Source: Candidatus Terasakiella magnetica (GTDB lineage Bacteria; Pseudomonadota; Alphaproteobacteria; Rhodospirillales; Terasakiellaceae). From it: DNA of 64,000 nucleotides. Made by a program: the position numbers and the translations under genes. Below, in pieces: positions 9,059 through 17,948 of this stretch. Position 1 is the first letter of the stretch. Each line of letters starts with the position of its first letter. The notes below the pieces were generated by a model. The model worked only from the letters and a program-made list of their open reading frames with translations. It ran no database searches and was not told the DNA's origin. The stretch is from assembly GCF_900093605.1 (NCBI RefSeq), contig NZ_FLYE01000023.1, positions 208,224-272,223 on the forward strand, given 5' to 3'.

Positions 9059-9870
9059 AGGGAGCCTCCAAGAATGGTGTAGCCTTTTTTGATCAAACGA
9101 CTGTCTTTGCGCGGCAGTTCAAGCAGTTTTGAGCGAAGTTCGGGAAGGGAATAATGATCACGAAGGCGAATTGGTGAACGTGTTGCAACAACCATGAGAT
9201 ATTCATCCCAATGACGTTGCTTACCCGTGATCTTTGGCGGGGGGGCAAGCGACATGGCATAAGAATTCAGATGCATATGGCGCGGGATCGTATCTTTGTT
9301 TTTGAAATGGCTATCTGTATCAAAATCATTGGGGAAAATGCGCACAACGGGCTGGTCTGTTTCATAAGGTAGCCATTGAAAGACCTGAACATACATGGGC
9401 TGGCTGGGGGCCATTTTTAAAACAAGGTCTTCACCCGTTCGAAACATGGTTTGATTAAGCTCTACACCAAGGTCAAAATCCGGATCATTAAAACCTAAAT
9501 TCGTGGCAATATCGGCTTGTAGTGTGACGGTGCATTTCTGCACGTCATTGCCCATATCCTGCACGCTTGTCTGACGGTTTTTCAGGGAACGGATTTCACC
9601 ATCCACAAGGGACCATGTCAGGCGGTTAAGTTTACAATCTGATTTTTGGGCCACTTCGCTACAGACCATGAGGTCATCTGCCACAAGGCGCTCACCTGTT
9701 AATTTTTGCAAAGCGCGGCGTTTGGCTTTGGTTTCAGCATTTTTACAGGCTGTTTGCTGGGCTGTATCGGGGCCAAAAAAGCTGCTGGCACTTACATTGA
9801 CCCATTCGCTTAAGGCCGGGCTTGGTGCGCTTAGAAGGAAAAGGCACAAGGAAATGGCGAGCTTTTTCAT
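9055..9870 (-). CDS. Exported DUF4384-domain protein
   Basis: A 271-residue exported protein with a Sec signal peptide (cleavage near ALS-EW). The first half contains several cysteines (C42, C70, C79, C114 area) likely to form periplasmic disulfides. The second half (about 135-250) matches the DUF4384 pattern: MYVQVFQWL, then VVRIFPNDFD and a closing YLMVVATRSPI strand. DUF4384 proteins are repeatedly found next to caspase-like or trypsin-like proteases and CsgG-like lipoproteins, which fits the neighbours here. The gene overlaps both its upstream and downstream neighbours by 4 bp. Confidence 0.8.
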   Translation of the reverse strand: MKKLAISLCLFLLSAPSPALSEWVNVSASSFFGPDTAQQTACKNAETKAKRRALQKLTGERLVADDLMVCSEVAQKSDCKLNRLTWSLVDGEIRSLKNRQTSVQDMGNDVQKCTVTLQADIATNLGFNDPDFDLGVELNQTMFRTGEDLVLKMAPSQPMYVQVFQWLPYETDQPVVRIFPNDFDTDSHFKNKDTIPRHMHLNSYAMSLAPPPKITGKQRHWDEYLMVVATRSPIRLRDHYSLPELRSKLLELPRKDSRLIKKGYTILGGSL

Positions 9871-11366
9871 GACGCACTCCTTGAAGCGACAAGAACAACA
9901 CTGGGCAGCATGGTTTGGTACAGCTCCTCTAATGAGTTGATAACTTCCCTTGCTGGGGGCTGTGAAGAAGGCGGGCCCACCAGCTCTTGCACAGAGTTGG
10001 CTTTAATGGCTAAATTCATATCTTCAGCGAGATGACCGCGTTCTTCATAGACGCCCATTACATCAAGCTTTGCCACCGCAATCCCGATGAGTTCCCCGCG
10101 TTTATTGAAGATCGGTCCCCCACTGTTGCCTTTATTCATTTTTGAAGAAATCAGAAATGTGCGTTGATCATCGCCAAGGCCAGTGGCTTTACTGATAATG
10201 CCATCGGTTAAGGAAGGGGTGTTTTGCCCCAAAAGGTCCATTAAGGGAAAGCCCATAACAATCGCACCTGAGCCCGGTGTGGTGTTGGGGAGCTGGTGAA
10301 AGGGGATGGCATATTCTGCGCGAAAGGGCTGATCGGTCTTTAAGATCGCCAAATCATCTTTTTGAGAGACTTTATGAATGTGGGCCATCTTTAATTCGCC
10401 CAACCCATTGCGCACGGCAATCTTTTCATTGGGGGAGTTTAAGTGGTCGACCACATGTCTGTTTGTCACAATATATTGGCCTTGGCCGATGATAAAACCA
10501 CTTCCGGTTTTAAGGGCGGTTTGGCGTGAAAAGGGCAAAGGCGTTGGTTTGGGTAAGCTTTTATAACGGGCTTGTTTAACCTGTGGCAGTGGGCTTATGG
10601 CAACCGGTTTTACCTTTTGTGCTATGGGGGCAGGGGCATCATCTTTATGGGCTACCTGCGGTGTTGAAGGGTTTTGGTCGCCGTTTTCGTTATAAAGCCT
10701 GTGGGCAATTTTAAAGTAAGTCGCAGCTTTATCACCATGGCCCCATTGTTGATATATGTTACCCAACATCTGTGCGGTTTTTGCACTATCAGCATTAGAA
10801 AGTAAAAAACGCTCCAATATGCGCGCGGCTTCATTTAAGGCCTGTTGTTTGACGTTAAAAGACGCAAAGGTCAACACGACGCTTTCATGGTTTGGCGCAA
10901 GCTTGTAAAGCTTTTCAAGGCGCTGGCGGGCTTGGCCCACATGGCCTGAAATTTCATCAATGGAGGCAAGAATGAGCTCGGCCTCAATTTTATAGCCCCC
11001 TGAAAGATGAGCCATTTTTAAATGACGGCGGGCCTGATCCAGTTGACCAAGGGCTGTCTTGGCTTTAGCAAGCCCAAGTGAGATGCTCTCATCATTATCC
11101 AATATGTGAAACTGGGCATTCTCATAAATTTCCAAGGCGAGATCGGCTTGCCCGGTTTGCAGGTAGGCTTGTGCCAGCAAGAGGCTTTCTTGAATGTTTT
11201 TTGAGTTTGCAGTTTCTATAACGCGCTGGGGCTGGCCCGTTTTTAAAAAATGCTTAAACCGCACCAGATGGTCAGCTTCTTGGGCCTGTATCGGGCTGGC
11301 TGAAAATAAAGCCAACCCCGTGACACAAGCCACAATCTGTATGTTTGTTTTTAGTTTTTTGAACAT
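9867..11366 (-). CDS. Exported TPR-trypsin-like (S1C) serine protease
   Basis: A 499-residue exported protein. A signal peptide (cleavage near IQA-QE) is followed by TPR-like helical repeats (about 35-225), a Pro/Lys-rich linker (230-280) and a trypsin-like protease domain (285-460). The catalytic triad is visible: His304 in TNRHVVD, Asp338 in KDDLAIL and Ser415 in KGNSGGP. No PDZ domain is seen, so it is not a classic DegP. The ATG at 11366 was chosen; a TTG four codons earlier has no better ribosome site. It is the first gene of a five-gene operon and is preceded by an 11-bp direct repeat promoter (11399-11431). Confidence 0.88.
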   Translation of the reverse strand: MFKKLKTNIQIVACVTGLALFSASPIQAQEADHLVRFKHFLKTGQPQRVIETANSKNIQESLLLAQAYLQTGQADLALEIYENAQFHILDNDESISLGLAKAKTALGQLDQARRHLKMAHLSGGYKIEAELILASIDEISGHVGQARQRLEKLYKLAPNHESVVLTFASFNVKQQALNEAARILERFLLSNADSAKTAQMLGNIYQQWGHGDKAATYFKIAHRLYNENGDQNPSTPQVAHKDDAPAPIAQKVKPVAISPLPQVKQARYKSLPKPTPLPFSRQTALKTGSGFIIGQGQYIVTNRHVVDHLNSPNEKIAVRNGLGELKMAHIHKVSQKDDLAILKTDQPFRAEYAIPFHQLPNTTPGSGAIVMGFPLMDLLGQNTPSLTDGIISKATGLGDDQRTFLISSKMNKGNSGGPIFNKRGELIGIAVAKLDVMGVYEERGHLAEDMNLAIKANSVQELVGPPSSQPPAREVINSLEELYQTMLPSVVLVASRSAS

Positions 11367-11398
11367 AACCTCATCCAATGCGTTTTTAGCTTGGATGT

Positions 11399-11431
11399 AG
11401 GATGCCAGAGGAAGCTGACACTAAGCTGACA
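11399..11431 (-). promoter_or_regulatory. Direct-repeat activator site and promoter of the protease operon
   Basis: Read toward the gene, two perfect copies of TGTCAGCTT lie at 11431-11423 and 11420-11412, starting 11 bp apart. A weak -10 (CATCCT, 11404-11399) begins 16 nt after the start of the second copy. This is the same geometry as at four other sites in this block. Confidence 0.6.
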
Positions 11432-11440
11432 GGTGAGGGC

Positions 11441-12811
11441 TTATTTTATGTTTTTAGCAAATTTTACAGTAAAAATGGCCCCGCCTTCAGGGTGGTTATC
11501 CACATCAATGGAGGCACCATGAAGTTTGACGGTTTTAGCGACGATCGATAGGCCAAGGCCGGAGCCTTTTTGTGTGTCAGAACGATCTGCGCGCCAGAAG
11601 CGTTTAAACAGATTTTCTTTATCCCCACTGGCAATGCCCGGGCCATGATCGCGAATACTTAGGGATGGTCCCTTATCAAGGCTGAGCGTTACGGTGGAAC
11701 CTTTGGGGGTGTAGGTCAGAGCATTTTCCAACAGATTGCGGATCATGTGATAGATCGCATCATAATTGCCGGAAATAGGTTCAGGCGTGGCGTTTTCATC
11801 AATCTCCAACATCTTGCCCTGTTTTACAGCCAAGGGGGTGAGGAGGCTGATGACATCCTTGCTGGCCTCCATGAGGTCAACCTGATCATCAGCTGAAATG
11901 GTCAGGCTATCAAGCTGGGCTGCCTTGAGAAGCTGGGCGACCAAGCGGGTCATGACTTTTGTGTCTTTTTGCAGCAGTTTTGCAAGTTTTTGGTCTTCAA
12001 CACTTTCAATGCGGGCATTGAGTACCGCCAGTGGCGTGCGCAATTCATGGGCGGCATCCGCGGTAAAACGACGTTGCAGCTCAAAGCCACGCTCTAACCT
12101 TTCTAAGGCGTTGTTTACGGCTTGGACAAGGGGGAGAACCTCTGAGGGGACGTTTTTTTCAGGCAGGCGAATTTCAGTGTTTGAAGGGCCGATTTCCTGT
12201 GCTTTTTTTGAAACGTTATTGAGTGAGCGCATGCTTAAGCGCAAAATCAATGTGCTGCTGACCAGAAGCCCGATGAAAAAGAAAGGCAAGATCCAGCCGA
12301 TATTTTCGAAAAACTCATCAGCCAGCGTATCTGCCAAAATATCATAATGGCTTTCATCCTGCGCAACCTGAAGCCAGATGGAACGCGTGCCGATATCAAA
12401 CTGATAACTAGCACCAAAATAGGTCAGTTCCTTTTGGATATCTTCAAACTGAAAATATTGTGACTTTTTATGGTTGGGATCAAACGGATATAAAGGGAAA
12501 TCACGTTTGTTAGAGGAGAATAACAACGTGCCGTTTGGATCAGAAACCGTAAATAAATATATACCGTTTGCTTCACGGTAAGCCTGGGAAAGGCCATAGG
12601 GCAGGTCAAGCGTGAGCAGGTTGTTCTGGTCAGTTTTGAGGTGGCGGAAAATTTCATCAGCTTGAGTGCGCAATGTACCTTCGCGCAAATTATCACCAAC
12701 GGATTTATATTCGTTGTAAAGCGCCCCAACAGCCATGGCAAAAAACAGGATGACCAGTGCTGCTTGTGAAAGCAAAACATTACGTACCAAGGAAGGAGAT
12801 TTAGTCGTCAT
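11441..12811 (-). CDS. Two-component sensor histidine kinase, QseC/TctE-like
   Basis: A 456-residue inner-membrane kinase: TM1 (about 10-32), a ~140-residue periplasmic sensor region, TM2 (about 173-193), HAMP-like linker, HisKA with AHELRTPL (His255), and HATPase_c (N-box NLLENALTY, G1 DHGPGI, G2 GSGLGLSIV). The ATG at 12811 overlaps the end of the response regulator gene by 11 bp, and a longer in-frame start inside the regulator is unlikely. It pairs with the OmpR-type regulator just upstream. The periplasmic domain carries no recognised ligand motif. Its position in the middle of the repeat-marked regulon suggests that it is the sensor of that regulon. Confidence 0.9.
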   Translation of the reverse strand: MTTKSPSLVRNVLLSQAALVILFFAMAVGALYNEYKSVGDNLREGTLRTQADEIFRHLKTDQNNLLTLDLPYGLSQAYREANGIYLFTVSDPNGTLLFSSNKRDFPLYPFDPNHKKSQYFQFEDIQKELTYFGASYQFDIGTRSIWLQVAQDESHYDILADTLADEFFENIGWILPFFFIGLLVSSTLILRLSMRSLNNVSKKAQEIGPSNTEIRLPEKNVPSEVLPLVQAVNNALERLERGFELQRRFTADAAHELRTPLAVLNARIESVEDQKLAKLLQKDTKVMTRLVAQLLKAAQLDSLTISADDQVDLMEASKDVISLLTPLAVKQGKMLEIDENATPEPISGNYDAIYHMIRNLLENALTYTPKGSTVTLSLDKGPSLSIRDHGPGIASGDKENLFKRFWRADRSDTQKGSGLGLSIVAKTVKLHGASIDVDNHPEGGAIFTVKFAKNIK

Positions 12812-13484
12812 CTGAATTATCCGCCAAAATATATCCCACACCACGAATGGTATGTACGCTAACGTCTGCTTGAGTTTTATTCAATTTCTTTCTCAAGCGA
12901 GAGATATGGGCCTCAACTGAGTTTGACCCCACATCCTCATTAAAGCCATAAAGGCTTTCTTCAAGGGCTTGCTTTGAAACCACACGACCATAACGGCGCA
13001 TGAGTTCTTCTAACACATCAAGTTCCCGCCTTGCCAAAGCAACCACGTCACCTGCGATTTGAACTTCGCGCGAAACCGTATCAAACGTCAGATTACCGGC
13101 ACAAAGTTCCACCCCCAATGCGCCACCGGGACGGCGCAAAAGGGCGCGAATGCGTGCGATTAGTTCATCCATCTCAAAAGGTTTGAGGCAATAGTCATCA
13201 GCGCCAAGGTTTAACCCCTTAACCCGGTCTTCAAGACCGTCGCGTGCGGTCAAAATAAGCACAGGTGTCATGTTTTTCTTCGCCCTAAGCTGAGTGAGGA
13301 TATCTAGACCATCCCCATCAGGCAGGCCAAGGTCAAGCACGACACAGTCATAGCGTGTTGTTTCCAAAGCGCTGTGTGCGTCTTCAGCTTCATGAAAGGC
13401 GTCAATGGCAAAACCTTCTTTTTTGAGCCTTTCTTGCAAAAGGCTGCAAAGTTCGGGATTATCTTCCACGACCAACAATTTCAT
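12801..13484 (-). CDS. OmpR/PhoB-family response regulator (QseB/PmrA-like)
   Basis: A 227-residue regulator. The receiver domain (1-115) has acidic pocket EDN, phospho-acceptor Asp51 (VVLDLGLPD) and Lys in CLKPFEMDE. The winged-helix DNA-binding domain (about 125-222) ends with the typical VEAHISRLRKKL recognition helix and HTIRGVGYIL wing. Members of this family bind as dimers to direct repeats with 11-bp spacing. Such a repeat lies in front of this very gene (13520-13552) and in front of four further transcription units nearby, so autoregulation and control of the whole block are likely. The gene overlaps the kinase gene. Confidence 0.92.
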   Translation of the reverse strand: MKLLVVEDNPELCSLLQERLKKEGFAIDAFHEAEDAHSALETTRYDCVVLDLGLPDGDGLDILTQLRAKKNMTPVLILTARDGLEDRVKGLNLGADDYCLKPFEMDELIARIRALLRRPGGALGVELCAGNLTFDTVSREVQIAGDVVALARRELDVLEELMRRYGRVVSKQALEESLYGFNEDVGSNSVEAHISRLRKKLNKTQADVSVHTIRGVGYILADNSDDD

Positions 13485-13519
13485 CTGTTTAGACCTTCCT
13501 GTCCCAATTAAGTGACTTA

Positions 13520-13552
13520 ACCATAGGGACGAAACCTTGCGTCAAGCTGACA
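13520..13552 (-). promoter_or_regulatory. Direct-repeat activator site and promoter of the two-component operon
   Basis: Toward the gene: TGTCAGCTT at 13552-13544, a degenerate second copy CGCAAGGTT at 13541-13533 (start-to-start 11 bp), and a -10-like TATGGT at 13525-13520 beginning 16 nt after the start of the second copy. It lies between the chemoreceptor stop and the regulator start. Confidence 0.55.
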
Positions 13553-13553
13553 A

Positions 13554-15560
13554 TTATCCATTTTGCAATGCTTTGAGGAAATCATCCACACCTTTTGTCA
13601 GCTCGAGGGAAAGCTGGTTAATCTCTTCAGAGGCATTTAACGTGTTGTTTGCCATGTCACCCACATGGTCTGAGGCCTTAATTACATCTTCAACCGCATT
13701 AAGGGTGGTAACGGTTTGTGAGGAAGCCTCAGTCATATTAGCGGTGATATTATCGGTCTCTTTTGATTGTTCATTAACGGCTAATGCAATTTCAGAGGCA
13801 ATCTGGTTGGCCTCATCAATAGCGCCCCCCGCAGCTTGAACCGAGACAACCGCTGTTTGGGTTGCCGATTGAATATTGTTAATTTGCACAGAAATATCTT
13901 TGGTGGCCTGTGCGGTTTGGTTGGCAAGGTTTTTGACTTCTGAAGCAACAACCGCAAAACCTTTTCCTGCTTCTCCTGCACGTGCGGCCTCAATGGTGGC
14001 GTTTAAGGCAAGTAGGTTTGTCTGTTCTGCAATATCGGCAATCATAGAGGCTACTTCACCAATTTTCGTTGCAGCACTGGCAAGACCTTGAATTTCCTGA
14101 TCTGCAATTTGGGCACGCTCGGTTGCCTGTTTTGAAAATTGTGCTGAGCGATCTGTATTGCCGCGAATTTCATTAATGGAATGACTTAGAGAAGAGGCAC
14201 TGGTGCTGGCCTGATCTACACGCTCATTAGCCATTTGAGAACTTTCTACAACATTATTGGCTTGTGCAAGGCTCTGGTGAGAAGCTGAAGAAAGCGTTTG
14301 GGCGGTATCTTGTAGGTTCTCGGCAGCCAGAGACATACTATCCATGGCCCCTGTGACCGTGTTTCTAAAACGTTCAGCCATTTGGGCCATCATCTGTTTG
14401 TTTTCTTCTTCGGCCTGTCGTTTCACTTCTTCTTGTTGATGGCGCATATCTTCCATCTGTTGTGCATTATTCTGGAAAATAGAAAGGGCGCGCGACATTT
14501 CACCAATTTCGTTTTTAAGCTCTTGATCATCAATTTGAACATTACGTTCGCCTGATGAAATGCGCATGGTCGTTTGCACAAGCTGATTTAACGGTTTGGA
14601 GATAGTGCGCCCCGCAACTAGGCTGAGGATCACACAAAGACTGCCGCCAATACCGATGATGGCAAGGAAGATAGTACGCCCTTGTTGAGTACCGTCTTCA
14701 AAAGCATGGTCTGCCAATGTGCTTTTATGGGCAATGACCTTTTCCAGCCCATCAAGGGATTTGCGCGCAGGTTTGTAAAAGGTCTTAAACAGGCCAGCCT
14801 GTTCATGGCGTTTAATGTAGAGAGAGGCCATCTTGGTGAATTGCTCAAGATAATCATCCAAGGTTCTATTGAGTGTTTGTTTATCACTTTCTTCCAGGAA
14901 GTTTTCTTTGAGCAATATCTTGAGTTTAGCCACATGTGTGGACACTTCAGTGATATATTTACTGTCTTGGCGCGCAAGAAGTTCCATCTCCCCACGGCGG
15001 ATTTTGGCAATCACAGCAAATAAGGGGTCATCGGACTGACCAAGGCTTTCCATATGGTCTTCATTGCGCTCAAGGATTTCATTGCTCACCTTGGCTAAAT
15101 GTTTGGAAGCCGTGCGCGCAGCACCATAAAAACCGCTTTTTTTATCATAGCCGAGCGTTTTGTTGAGCCCGACAAAGCTATCCCAATGGCTGAAATATCC
15201 CGCCATTTTTTCTTCAATCACGTCAAGGGAGGCTTTTTCTTCCAGGCTATTGAGCTTTTGCGCTAAGGCAGTGATGAGCTTATTGACGTTGCGTTCCGTT
15301 TCGCGCTGTCTTTTTTCATATTTTTCTTTTGATTTAATGACATATTCTTTTTCCGTATAACGCGCGGTGAGCATATACCCACCTAAGGCTCTAATATCTT
15401 TTAAAGCCTCGTTATAAAGTGACTTTTCTTCATAGGTTTCTCTTTGATAGGCACTAAGTTGAAAATATGCCGTTCCTAAAGCAATAAAAGAAATCAGGAA
15501 GAAAACGGAAACCAGAACCAGTCGTTTCATCACGCTCATATGCATAAAAAGAGAAAGCAT
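13554..15560 (-). CDS. Methyl-accepting chemotaxis protein with HBM-like sensor
   Basis: A 668-residue chemoreceptor. TM1 is at about residues 13-33, followed by a long all-helical periplasmic sensor (about 35-280) resembling the helical bimodular (HBM) domain, TM2 (about 285-310), HAMP (about 310-365) and a cytoplasmic signalling hairpin with the conserved tip [21 protein letters not shown] receptors such as McpS sense organic acids. The ATG at 15560 has an AGGTGA ribosome site six bases ahead and is preferred to the GTG at 15569. It has its own repeat-type promoter at 15597-15629, which ties its expression to the same two-component system. Confidence 0.9.
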   Translation of the reverse strand: MLSLFMHMSVMKRLVLVSVFFLISFIALGTAYFQLSAYQRETYEEKSLYNEALKDIRALGGYMLTARYTEKEYVIKSKEKYEKRQRETERNVNKLITALAQKLNSLEEKASLDVIEEKMAGYFSHWDSFVGLNKTLGYDKKSGFYGAARTASKHLAKVSNEILERNEDHMESLGQSDDPLFAVIAKIRRGEMELLARQDSKYITEVSTHVAKLKILLKENFLEESDKQTLNRTLDDYLEQFTKMASLYIKRHEQAGLFKTFYKPARKSLDGLEKVIAHKSTLADHAFEDGTQQGRTIFLAIIGIGGSLCVILSLVAGRTISKPLNQLVQTTMRISSGERNVQIDDQELKNEIGEMSRALSIFQNNAQQMEDMRHQQEEVKRQAEEENKQMMAQMAERFRNTVTGAMDSMSLAAENLQDTAQTLSSASHQSLAQANNVVESSQMANERVDQASTSASSLSHSINEIRGNTDRSAQFSKQATERAQIADQEIQGLASAATKIGEVASMIADIAEQTNLLALNATIEAARAGEAGKGFAVVASEVKNLANQTAQATKDISVQINNIQSATQTAVVSVQAAGGAIDEANQIASEIALAVNEQSKETDNITANMTEASSQTVTTLNAVEDVIKASDHVGDMANNTLNASEEINQLSLELTKGVDDFLKALQNG

Positions 15561-15596
15561 TTTTATCACCTAATAGAATAATCAATGTTAAGTGAA

Positions 15597-15629
15597 AATA
15601 TAAGGGATGAAACTTACAAGTATCTGACA
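15597..15629 (-). promoter_or_regulatory. Direct-repeat activator site and promoter of the chemoreceptor gene
   Basis: Toward the gene: TGTCAGATA at 15629-15621 and TGTAAGTTT at 15618-15610 (11 bp apart), then a good -10 TATATT at 15602-15597, beginning 16 nt after the start of the second half-site. A 5' leader of ~30 nt would precede the ATG at 15560. Confidence 0.6.
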
Positions 15630-15643
15630 AGAAGAGTTTTTCT

Positions 15644-16552
15644 CTATCCTAAATGTGTTTTCACACGGGTGTAGCGCCAGATGCCATCCGTATGGCGGCA
15701 AACATTTCCAAAGAAATTGCGTTGGAATTCCCCATAGGCAATAGATTGCTCGAAGGTTCGGCAAAAGAGGGCTCTATCGGTTCTAAAAGATTTGAGGGGT
15801 TTGATGGTGCTTTGGGCGCGTTTACCTTTGCCAAACCAGTTGACCCCCACGTTGCTGAGATTATGTTCCATTGCAAGTTGGAAGCTTTCCTGAAGAGATT
15901 TCTGATCTGTTGCAGAGAGAAAAGTTAGTGAGGGAATATAACTTGCCAGCTCAATCTTGTGGCTGGGGCGCGATTTGAACTGATCTTCGCGAAGTACATA
16001 GTGATTAATGGATGGGGCATAATAGAAAATACGTGTTTGGCGCAACCATGTACGATAAAAGCGATAACAGGAAATCTTCATGGTATCAAAAGTCCCTGCC
16101 GCAACCGTGATTTCATAGCTGCCATCAACTGTACAGTCCCAAGCTTGAACATATTCTTTTTCTTGCCCATCAAGTTTGTCAATAACGGTCCTTGTCATGG
16201 TGAAACGTTCATCATTGCCATGGTTTAAGGGGAACATCATATCGGGCTGTTCATGAATGAGGCCATGGGATTCTTTTTCATGGGTTTGCCAGTGCAGTGA
16301 GGGCAAAAGGAAATTGCGATAGGCCACAACTTCAGTTGCACTGCCAGCCTGCCATGTGATTTTTTCTCCATTGATCTGTTTAACTGTTTCAGAATAGCCG
16401 TTTGTGTAAATAAACGTATCACCCACATGATAGGTGGGTAAGGGTAAGGCGCTTAAAGAAGCCGTTTGCTTATAAGGCCCGTGGGAAGCACAAGCCGATA
16501 AGAAGAGGCTGAGGCCACATGAAAGCAGGAATGATGAGATAAGTTTTTTCAT
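15644..16552 (-). CDS. Lipoprotein of unknown function, partner of caspase-like gene
   Basis: A 302-residue lipoprotein with lipobox LSAC (Cys21). I do not recognise the family. The mature part is beta-rich: a segment with VGDTFIYTNG and later GSYEITVAAGTFDTMKISCYRFYRTW followed by FYYAPSINHYVLRED. This is reminiscent of the periplasmic DUF3108-like/LolA-type half-barrels that follow a 'T-x-x-V-x-A-G-x-F-x-T-x-x-I' pattern. The start overlaps the caspase-like gene stop by 4 bp, so the two proteins are probably made together and may interact in the periplasm. Confidence 0.7.
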   Translation of the reverse strand: MKKLISSFLLSCGLSLFLSACASHGPYKQTASLSALPLPTYHVGDTFIYTNGYSETVKQINGEKITWQAGSATEVVAYRNFLLPSLHWQTHEKESHGLIHEQPDMMFPLNHGNDERFTMTRTVIDKLDGQEKEYVQAWDCTVDGSYEITVAAGTFDTMKISCYRFYRTWLRQTRIFYYAPSINHYVLREDQFKSRPSHKIELASYIPSLTFLSATDQKSLQESFQLAMEHNLSNVGVNWFGKGKRAQSTIKPLKSFRTDRALFCRTFEQSIAYGEFQRNFFGNVCRHTDGIWRYTRVKTHLG

Positions 16553-17856
16553 GATTTTGCCTCGATAATCTGTACATGTTGTTCACGCCCAAAATAGCGC
16601 CGTGCCCAATAGGTTGTGGTTTCATCCAGATAGGTCTTAAGCTCCCCCAGAGAAACATTTTTATCTTGATTGCCATAAGGTGCACGATCCGCCTCCCCAC
16701 TAACGCCAAGGAGGAAAAATTTGCTAAAGAGGCTATGGGTGCCATCGGGTTCCCATGAGGCAATTTGTTGAGGTCCGCCTGCGGTAATCACGGTCAGGTT
16801 TTCAGGAACGCTAACATGGCGTGACTTGATAAAGACGGGAGAGGCCTTTTCAACGACTTGCCCGGTTTGACTGTTACCTGAAAAACAGGCTTCAAGAATG
16901 ACAGTACGTTTGCGCGCAGGAATGAGTGACAGGTTGCGATAAAGGGTTTCAATAGAAAAACCGTTTAGGGAAATGCGTGCCGCATCGGCATCACTGGGGA
17001 CAAGGTAACTCATGCCTGCCTTGGTATCTGGTGCCCCATGACCTGCATAAAAAACATAAACATTGGACCTGTTTGGTTTTACCCAATCAAAAAGCTGGGC
17101 CTGATGATTGTCTTTGGTGCCAAAAACACGGATCATTTGTGCTTGTGTCGCATCTTTTAAATGAATGATGTTTTTAGGGGCGACACCTAGAGTCTGTTCT
17201 GCATAAAGACGAAACCCTTTTGCATCGGCATAAGCTGGGCGCACATCGGGAATGTCTGTTGCATTTTTTGAATAATCCGCATTTGAAATGATGACGGCAA
17301 TATCATCAGGCTGGGCTTTACCTTTGGGGAAATCAGCAATGACGGGGATATCAGGGAAGTTTGATAGGGTTGGGCCTGCCGCAACTTGGTGGCTGCTTAT
17401 TTGTGGCGTGCTTGTCGCACTATAGCTGGGGGCCGGAATATTTAGCCCGGCATATGTTGTATTTTGCCACCTGTTGGCGAGGAATGTTTTTTCTTCTGCA
17501 TTTGAGAAAGAAGCACCTACTTGACGAGCTTCAATGAAGCCACGGGCTTCAAGATATTCATTTTCCATGGCGAAGAAATCTTCATCAAAACTTTCGCCAC
17601 CAGCACTGTCGCCGCCGCCATCACCACCAGAAGCGCCGCCATCGCCGCCACCGCTTCCGCCATCGCCGCCGCCGTCTCCGCCACCATCTCCGTCACCATC
17701 GCCGTCGCCATCACCATCGCCGTCCCCATCTCCATCACCACCATCCCCATCGCCAAAAGCCGGTGAGATTAGGTTTAGGTCTTGCTGAGAAGTGAAGCAG
17801 ACAAGGCTTATGCCAAGAAACAAGAAGAGGAAGCTACGGTGCGAGATTTTTTTCAT
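16549..17856 (-). CDS. Exported caspase-like (C14) protein with Gly-Asp repeat
   Basis: A 435-residue protein with an N-terminal signal peptide or signal anchor (about residues 8-24). A low-complexity Gly/Asp tract with some Ser follows at about 35-85. The caspase-like p20 fold spans about 183-345: beta strand DIAVIISNADY, catalytic His273 in VFYAGHGAP and catalytic Cys324 in ILEACFSGNS. Both dyad residues are intact. The C-terminal ~90 residues include a p10-like part (SLFSKFFLLGVSG). Bacterial proteins of this class are often called orthocaspases or metacaspase-like. Export, and the repeat that could bind calcium or act as a flexible linker, are unusual. It heads a two-gene operon with its own repeat-type promoter. 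Confidence 0.87.
   Translation of the reverse strand: MKKISHRSFLFLFLGISLVCFTSQQDLNLISPAFGDGDGGDGDGDGDGDGDGDGDGDGGGDGGGDGGSGGGDGGASGGDGGGDSAGGESFDEDFFAMENEYLEARGFIEARQVGASFSNAEEKTFLANRWQNTTYAGLNIPAPSYSATSTPQISSHQVAAGPTLSNFPDIPVIADFPKGKAQPDDIAVIISNADYSKNATDIPDVRPAYADAKGFRLYAEQTLGVAPKNIIHLKDATQAQMIRVFGTKDNHQAQLFDWVKPNRSNVYVFYAGHGAPDTKAGMSYLVPSDADAARISLNGFSIETLYRNLSLIPARKRTVILEACFSGNSQTGQVVEKASPVFIKSRHVSVPENLTVITAGGPQQIASWEPDGTHSLFSKFFLLGVSGEADRAPYGNQDKNVSLGELKTYLDETTTYWARRYFGREQHVQIIEAKS
17663..17756 (-). repeat. Hexanucleotide-type GGNGAY repeat coding for poly(Gly-Asp)
   Basis: An imperfect tandem of six-base units GGNGAY (Gly-Asp), grading into GGNGGN units toward the 3' side of the gene. 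It encodes the Gly/Asp tract of the caspase-like protein. Third positions vary, so the peptide repeat is conserved more strictly than the DNA, which suggests selection on protein sequence. Confidence 0.75.
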
Positions 17857-17900
17857 ATCGTTGTCAGACTATTGTGTGGTTTCATATCAAACTGAAAACA

Positions 17901-17945
17901 ACCCTATAGAGCCAAGCTTACAAGAAGCTGACATGAAGTCTGACA
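17901..17945 (-). promoter_or_regulatory. Triple-repeat activator site and promoter of the caspase operon
   Basis: Toward the gene: TGTCAGACT (17945-17937), TGTCAGCTT (17933-17925) and TGTAAGCTT (17922-17914). Starts are 12 and 11 bp apart. A -10-like TAGGGT (17906-17901) starts 16 nt after the start of the last copy. The distal copy partly forms an inverted repeat (CTGACA GCT TGTCAG) with the divergent cytochrome promoter. Confidence 0.6.
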
Positions 17946-17948
17946 GCT

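Noticed and set aside
11441-13484. Naming the two-component system qseBC or phoBR
   Set aside because: The family is clear but the specific orthology is not; the domain order fits several OmpR-family systems, so no symbol is assigned.
17663-17756. Possible RTX toxin repeat or CRISPR-like array
   Set aside because: The peptide is simple Gly-Asp and Gly-Gly-Asp without the nonapeptide RTX pattern, and there are no spaced unique spacers as in CRISPR.
17521-17788. Plus-strand Pro/Ser- and Ala/Thr-rich open frames opposite the Gly-Asp tract
   Set aside because: They exist only because the hexamer repeat lacks stops in several frames; no start signal or homology is apparent.
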